Assembly: GCA_019244165.1 (NCBI GenBank)
Contig: JAFATA010000042.1
Coordinates: forward strand, 1-64,000
DNA from: Pseudonocardiales bacterium
GTDB lineage: Bacteria; Actinomycetota; Actinomycetes; Mycobacteriales; Pseudonocardiaceae
DNA length: 64,000 nt
Direction: 5' to 3'
Below the pieces are notes generated by a model. The model was not told the origin of the DNA, ran no database searches, and was given only the letters and a program-made list of their open reading frames with translations. Position numbers and translations under genes: made by a program. Numbering within the stretch: the first letter of the stretch is position 1; each line of letters begins with the position of its first letter. This document shows positions 57,519 to 64,000 of the stretch, piece after piece.

Positions 57519-58304
57519 TCACGGTAGGGGGCCACCCGCGGCCAGCGCACAGAGCTTCGCGAACTCCTCGGCGTCTAGGCTAGCACCGCCCACCAGGGCA
57601 CCGTCGATGTCCGGCTCGGCGACCAAGTCAGCGACGTTACTCGATTTGACAGACCCGCCGTAGAGCACCCGGACATCATTGGCGATCGAGGCACCGTACT
57701 TGCTCGCCAACGCCTCCCGCAGCGCGCCACAGACCTCCTGCGCATCGTTCGGTGTAGCGACCCGCCCGGTCCCGATCGCCCAGATCGGTTCGTAGGCCAC
57801 CACCACGGTACGGACCTGCTCGGCGCTCAGCCCCTTGAGCGCGGCACGCAGTTGCTCCGTGCTGTGCGCCAGGTGCCTGCCGGCCTCGCGGATCTCCAAA
57901 CCCTCACCCACGCACAGGATCGGAACCAGCCCGTGGCGAAACGCGGCCCGCACCTTACTGCCCACGACCCCATCATTCTCGCCGTGGTGCTCGCGCCGCT
58001 CGGAATGCCCGACAATGACGTAGGAGCAGTCCAACTTGGCCAGCATCAGCCCGGACACGTCACCGGTGTAGGCCCCGGAGTCGTGGGGGGATAAATCCTG
58101 CGCACCATAGCGCATGGGCAGCTTATCCCCCTCCACGAGAGTCTGCACACTGCGCAACGCGGTGAAGGGCACCAGCACCGCCACCTCGACCTTGGCAAAA
58201 TACTTTTCGGGCAGCGCGAAGGCAAGCTTTTGAACCAGAGCGATGGCCTCGAGGTGGTGGAGGTTCATCTTCCAGTTGCCGGCGATCAACAGTTGGCGGG
58301 CCAC
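57519..58304 (-). CDS. tpiA: Triose-phosphate isomerase
   Basis: A 261-residue glycolytic enzyme. [40 protein letters not shown] (catalytic His) and [15 protein letters not shown] (catalytic Glu) are complete. ATG 58304 lies 3 bp after the pgk stop, so the cluster gap-pgk-tpiA is a tight operon. Confidence 0.96.
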   Translation of the reverse strand: MARQLLIAGNWKMNLHHLEAIALVQKLAFALPEKYFAKVEVAVLVPFTALRSVQTLVEGDKLPMRYGAQDLSPHDSGAYTGDVSGLMLAKLDCSYVIVGHSERREHHGENDGVVGSKVRAAFRHGLVPILCVGEGLEIREAGRHLAHSTEQLRAALKGLSAEQVRTVVVAYEPIWAIGTGRVATPNDAQEVCGALREALASKYGASIANDVRVLYGGSVKSSNVADLVAEPDIDGALVGGASLDAEEFAKLCALAAGGPLP

Positions 58305-58307
58305 CGG

Positions 58308-60547
<2,240 letters not shown>

Positions 60548-60609
60548 CTAGCGGCCGATACTCACCGTGCCGTCCCCTGGTAGGGGGTGTCGCAGGGGTG
60601 TTCGCGACG

Positions 60610-61590
60610 TTACGCATCCAGCATGTCGGGGGTGACCGCGGACTCGGTGTCCGGCACGCCGAGTTCCTCGGCCTTGCGGTCGGCCATGGCCAGCAGCCGA
60701 CGGATCCGGCCCGCGACCGCGTCCTTGGTCAGCGGCGGGTCAGCGAGCTGGCCCAGCTCCTCCAGCGACGCCTGCCGATGTTCCAGGCGCAGCCGGCCCG
60801 CGGTGAGCAGATGTCCTGGGATGTCCCCGCCGAGCACCTCCAGGGCCCGGCTGACTCGCGCCGCCGAGGCCACCGCCGCGCGCGCGGATCGGCGCAGGTT
60901 GGCGTCGTCGAAATTGGCCAGCCGATTGGCAGTGGCGCGCACCTCGCGGCGGACTCGGCGTTCTTCCCAGGCCAGCACGGAGTCGTGCGCGCCGAGCCGG
61001 GTGAGCAACGCCCCGATGGCGTCCCCATCCCTGATCACCACCCGATCGGCGCCTCGGACCTCGCGGGCCTTGGCCACGATACCCAACCGGCGAGCCGCTC
61101 CGACCAGGGCCAGCGCCGCCTCCGGGCCGGGACAGGTCACCTCCAGCGCGGCCGAGCGGCCCGGCTCGGTGAGCGACCCGTGCGCGAGGAACGCCCCACG
61201 CCAGGAGGCCTCAGCATCGCAGAGACCACCCGAGACGACCTGAGGGGGCAACCCGCGCACCGGGCGGCCGCGCAGGTCCAGTAACCCGGTCTGGCGGGCC
61301 AGCCCCTCCCCGTCACGCACCACCCGCACCACATAGCAGGTACCTTTGCGCAGGCCACCAGCCGTGATCAAGTGCACATCGGAGTTGTGCCCGTAGAGTT
61401 CGTGCACCTCCCGGCGCAGCCGGCGGGCGGTGGCGCCGGTGTCCAGCTCGGCCTCCACCACGACGCGCCCCGCGATGATGTGCAGTCCCCCGGCAAAGCG
61501 CAGCAACGAGGACACCTCGGCCCGGCGGCAGCACGTCTTGGTCACCCGCAGCCGACTCAGCTCGTCCTTGACGGCGGAGGTCATGGCCAC
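60610..61590 (-). CDS. whiA: DNA-binding protein WhiA
   Basis: A 326-residue sporulation/cell-division regulator. [40 protein letters not shown] and the C-terminal HTH ([20 protein letters not shown]) match WhiA, a LAGLIDADG-like domain joined to an HTH. GTG 61590 has GGGGAGGAG upstream. It is next to yvcK as in all actinobacteria. Confidence 0.95.
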   Translation of the reverse strand: MAMTSAVKDELSRLRVTKTCCRRAEVSSLLRFAGGLHIIAGRVVVEAELDTGATARRLRREVHELYGHNSDVHLITAGGLRKGTCYVVRVVRDGEGLARQTGLLDLRGRPVRGLPPQVVSGGLCDAEASWRGAFLAHGSLTEPGRSAALEVTCPGPEAALALVGAARRLGIVAKAREVRGADRVVIRDGDAIGALLTRLGAHDSVLAWEERRVRREVRATANRLANFDDANLRRSARAAVASAARVSRALEVLGGDIPGHLLTAGRLRLEHRQASLEELGQLADPPLTKDAVAGRIRRLLAMADRKAEELGVPDTESAVTPDMLDA

Positions 61591-61654
61591 GGCGCTTCTC
61601 CTCCCCTTTCAGGTTGACCATTGATCTCGGTCGCACCATCTGATCTCGATCGCA

Positions 61655-62629
61655 TCAGCACGGCCGTCGATCCCGGTTACCACGCTCGTCTACCAGTATC
61701 CGACGCAGCGCCGCGGCCAGTGCTACCGGATCGTGGCGATCGGTGGATCCGTCCTCGGCGACCCGGTCAAGGTACGCGTGCCCGCCCAGCGCCGCTGCGC
61801 ACCGGTGCAACCGGGCCGGCACCGGGACAGTATCGATATCGGCAAGGACCGCGTGCACGGTGAATCCCGGTGGTGCGTGTTCGCCCAGCGCAGTGATGTG
61901 CTGCTCTGGGGAGAACCCGGCGGTCTCCCCCGGCTGCGGGGCCAGGTTGAGCACCAGGATCCGGCGGGCCGCGGTGGTGGCCAGCGCGGTGGCCAGGTCG
62001 GGGACCAGTAAGTGCGGGAGCACGCTGGTGAACCACGAGCCCGGCCCGAGCACCACGAGATCGGCCTCGCCGACCGCGAGTAGCGCCTCGGTGCAGGCCT
62101 GCGGCCGCTCGGGCTGCAGCCACACCCGGCGCACCCGGCCCGGGGTGGTGGCCACCGCCACCTGGCCCCGGATCCGCCGCAGGGTGTCCGCCTCACCGTC
62201 CAGGTCCGCCACCTCAGCCTCGATGTCGAGCGGCTCAGCGGTCATGGGCAGTACCCTCCCGGTCACCCCGAGCAGTCCGCACACCTCGTCCAGCATCGCT
62301 ACCGGATCACCGAGTACCTCCAGCAGCCCCGCCATCACCAGGTTGCCCACGGCGTGCCCGGCCAGCGCACCGGTACCGCCAAAGCGGTGCTGGAACAGCT
62401 GCCGCCAGCGCGCCGGGCGACCCTCCTGCGCCGCGAGTGCGGTCAGCGCCATCCGCAGGTCCCCTGGCGGGAGCACCCCCAGCTCACGGCGCAGCCGCCC
62501 GGACGAGCCGCCGTCATCGGCCACCGTGACCACCGCGGTGACGTCCTCGGTGAGAGTCCGCAGCGCCAGCAGCGTGGCATACAGACCGTGGCCGCCGCCC
62601 AGCGCGACAGCTTTGAGAACGCGGGTCAC
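61655..62629 (-). CDS. yvcK: Gluconeogenesis factor YvcK / CofD-like
   Basis: A 324-residue protein of the CofD/YvcK family, involved in carbon metabolism and cell-wall control. VALGGGHGLYATLLALRTLT, VTVADDGGSSGRLRRELGVL and PPGDLRMALTALA are characteristic. GTG/ATG near 62629 overlaps rapZ by 4 bp. It is between whiA and rapZ. Confidence 0.94.
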   Translation of the reverse strand: MTRVLKAVALGGGHGLYATLLALRTLTEDVTAVVTVADDGGSSGRLRRELGVLPPGDLRMALTALAAQEGRPARWRQLFQHRFGGTGALAGHAVGNLVMAGLLEVLGDPVAMLDEVCGLLGVTGRVLPMTAEPLDIEAEVADLDGEADTLRRIRGQVAVATTPGRVRRVWLQPERPQACTEALLAVGEADLVVLGPGSWFTSVLPHLLVPDLATALATTAARRILVLNLAPQPGETAGFSPEQHITALGEHAPPGFTVHAVLADIDTVPVPARLHRCAAALGGHAYLDRVAEDGSTDRHDPVALAAALRRILVDERGNRDRRPC

Positions 62630-63504
62630 TCGCGACCCACGTCCCGGTGCATAACCTTGACAGTGATCCCATCTTCTTGGCCCAGCCGGGTGGCCAGTGC
62701 CTCGGAAACGACCACGCTGCGGTGTTTACCACCGGTGCATCCCACCGCGATGGTCAGGTAGCGCTTAGCCTCCCGCCGGTAACCACCGCTGATCAATCGC
62801 AGCAGCTCAAGGTAGCGGTCCAGGAACTCCTCGGCCCCCTCCTGGGAGAGCACGTAGTTGCGGACCTCAGCGTCCAAGCCGGTGAAATCACGCAGTTCCG
62901 GGATCCAGAACGGGTTGGGCAAAAACCGTACGTCGATCACCAGGTCGGAGTCCATCGGCAGCCCGTACTTGTAGCCGAAGGACACCACGGTGATCCGGGT
63001 GCGGGTGCTGGATTCGCCACCGAACGCGTGTTCGATCTTGGTCCGGAGCTGATGCACGGAGAGCCCGGTGGTGTCCAGCACCAGGTCGGCCTCGTCGCGC
63101 AGCGGGACGAGCAGCGCCCGCTCCGCGGCGATCCCGTCGACCAGCCGGCCATCGCCCTGCAGCGGGTGGCTACGCCGAACCTGATCGAAGCGACGGATCA
63201 GCATCGCGTCGGTGGCTTCCAGGTACAGCACCTTGGGCCGGTAGCCACGGGCATCCAGATCTCTGATCACCGCGGCGAGATCGTCGGTGAACGCCCGGCT
63301 GCGCACGTCCATGACCACCGCGACCCGGGTTACCACACCTTGAGAGCGAGCGCCGAGCTCGACCATGGTGGCGATCAGCTCGGGCGGCAGGTTGTCGACC
63401 ACGAACCACCCCAGGTCCTCCAGCACCTTGGCGGCCGTGCTGCGACCGGCTCCGGACAGCCCGGAGACCACGGCGACCTCAATACCGCCCTGATACTCGC
63501 TCAC
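62626..63504 (-). CDS. rapZ: RNase adapter RapZ / nucleotide-binding protein
   Basis: A 292-residue P-loop protein. The loop is [19 protein letters not shown], followed by [20 protein letters not shown] and the C-terminal [20 protein letters not shown]. In E. coli it binds RNA; in actinobacteria its exact role is not settled. It overlaps uvrC and yvcK by 4 bp each. Confidence 0.94.
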   Translation of the reverse strand: MSEYQGGIEVAVVSGLSGAGRSTAAKVLEDLGWFVVDNLPPELIATMVELGARSQGVVTRVAVVMDVRSRAFTDDLAAVIRDLDARGYRPKVLYLEATDAMLIRRFDQVRRSHPLQGDGRLVDGIAAERALLVPLRDEADLVLDTTGLSVHQLRTKIEHAFGGESSTRTRITVVSFGYKYGLPMDSDLVIDVRFLPNPFWIPELRDFTGLDAEVRNYVLSQEGAEEFLDRYLELLRLISGGYRREAKRYLTIAVGCTGGKHRSVVVSEALATRLGQEDGITVKVMHRDVGRE

Positions 63505-64000
63505 AGCGCGGCTTCGTTGCTCTCATCGGCGTGCTCTTCTGCGCTCTCTTCTGCGCTCTCTTCTGGGGCCGGGTCACCGGTGCTGCCCAGGGCGGCGAGC
63601 ACCGCCCGCGCGGTGCTCGGGCCGACCCCGGGGACCTCGGTGAGCTCCTGCACGCTGGCCTGCCGGATACGGCGCAGCGAGCCGAAGTGCTTGAGCAGTG
63701 CGGTGCGCCGGGCCTGCCCGAGGCCGACGACGTTGTCCAACGCCGAGCTGGTCATCCGCGCCGACCGCTTCTGCCGGTGGTAGCTGATCGCGAACCGGTG
63801 CGCCTCGTCGCGCACCCGCTGCAGCAGGTAGAGGCCCTCGCTGGTGCGCGGCAGGATCACCGGGTCGGCCTCGCCGGGTAACCAGATCTCCTCCAGCCGC
63901 TTGGCCAGCCCGGCGATCGCGACGTCGCTCACGCCCAGTTCGAACAGCACCCTGGCCGCCGCGGCCACCTGCGCCGGGCCGCCGTCGAGGACAAGCAGGT
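63501..64000 (-). CDS. uvrC: UvrABC nuclease subunit C, C-terminal part (partial)
   Basis: The last 166 codons; the rest lies right of the window. [20 protein letters not shown] closes the RNase H-like domain and [20 protein letters not shown] then [16 protein letters not shown] is the helix-hairpin-helix pair. The tail ([20 protein letters not shown]) is acidic and coded by a 12-bp repeat (TGCGCTCTCTTC twice, 63540-63563). Confidence 0.95.
   Translation of the reverse strand, partial: LLVLDGGPAQVAAAARVLFELGVSDVAIAGLAKRLEEIWLPGEADPVILPRTSEGLYLLQRVRDEAHRFAISYHRQKRSARMTSSALDNVVGLGQARRTALLKHFGSLRRIRQASVQELTEVPGVGPSTARAVLAALGSTGDPAPEESAEESAEEHADESNEAAL

Overview
The window is high-GC DNA with GTG/TTG starts, RbpA, WhiA, OpcA and CtaA/CtaB genes and the actinobacterial order tkt-tal-pgi-zwf-opcA-pgl and uvrC-rapZ-yvcK-whiA-gap-pgk-tpiA-secG. 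It comes from an actinomycete chromosome. The helix-turn-helix/TPR regulators and the TIR and STAND proteins suggest a Pseudonocardiales-like or related large-genome lineage, but the family assignment is inference.

Layout. 1-4.9 kb is an eroded accessory zone: a methyltransferase C-terminus, an intact GNAT acetyltransferase, an SRPBCC protein, an HTH/TPR regulator, and scattered pieces of GNAT, zinc-ribbon and TIR genes. 4.8-5.9 kb is an AbiEi/DUF559-like gene bracketed by two pairs of a 20-bp palindrome, each pair with the same 42-bp period. 5.9-20.3 kb is one long minus-strand housekeeping block (rimP-nusA-rnpM-infB-DUF503-rbfA-nrnA-truB-ribF-HTH-rpsO-pnp-M16 peptidase-dapB) that makes translation factors, RNA-processing enzymes and DapB. 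20.5-24 kb holds a Tat-type lipoprotein, a DUF4439 protein, a YjbQ protein and proS.

24.2-33.4 kb is a cobalamin/cobalt region. A cobalamin riboswitch and a possible leader ORF precede cbiM; cysG and cobH lie on the minus strand; then come a Cu/Zn-SOD-like lipoprotein, cobM, cobJ, a second SUMT, a 32-codon internally deleted cbiM remnant, cbiQ, and a single gene in which the CbiX chelatase is fused to the CbiO transporter ATPase. 33.4-40.7 kb carries a thioesterase-like gene, ctaA, qor, a two-gene accessory module (HTH/TPR regulator plus a DUF6398-like protein) and ctaB. 41-49.2 kb is the pentose-phosphate operon tkt-tal-pgi-zwf-opcA-pgl.

49.2-55.2 kb is an accessory island between pgl and a TrpB2-type gene: a decayed Gfo/Idh oxidoreductase, an NB-ARC-like STAND ATPase with helical repeats, a divergent HTH/TPR regulator, and a protein with a nucleoside-deoxyribosyltransferase/TIR-like N-terminus plus TPRs. 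It has the parts of a sensor-effector (possibly anti-phage) system and is the best candidate here for something undescribed. 56.6-64 kb returns to core genes: rbpA, secG, tpiA-pgk-gap, whiA-yvcK-rapZ-uvrC.

The window also has several exact short (12-19 bp) tandem duplications, mostly intergenic, which suggests frequent slippage. I saw no rRNA, tRNA, insertion sequence with recognisable transposase, or CRISPR array.
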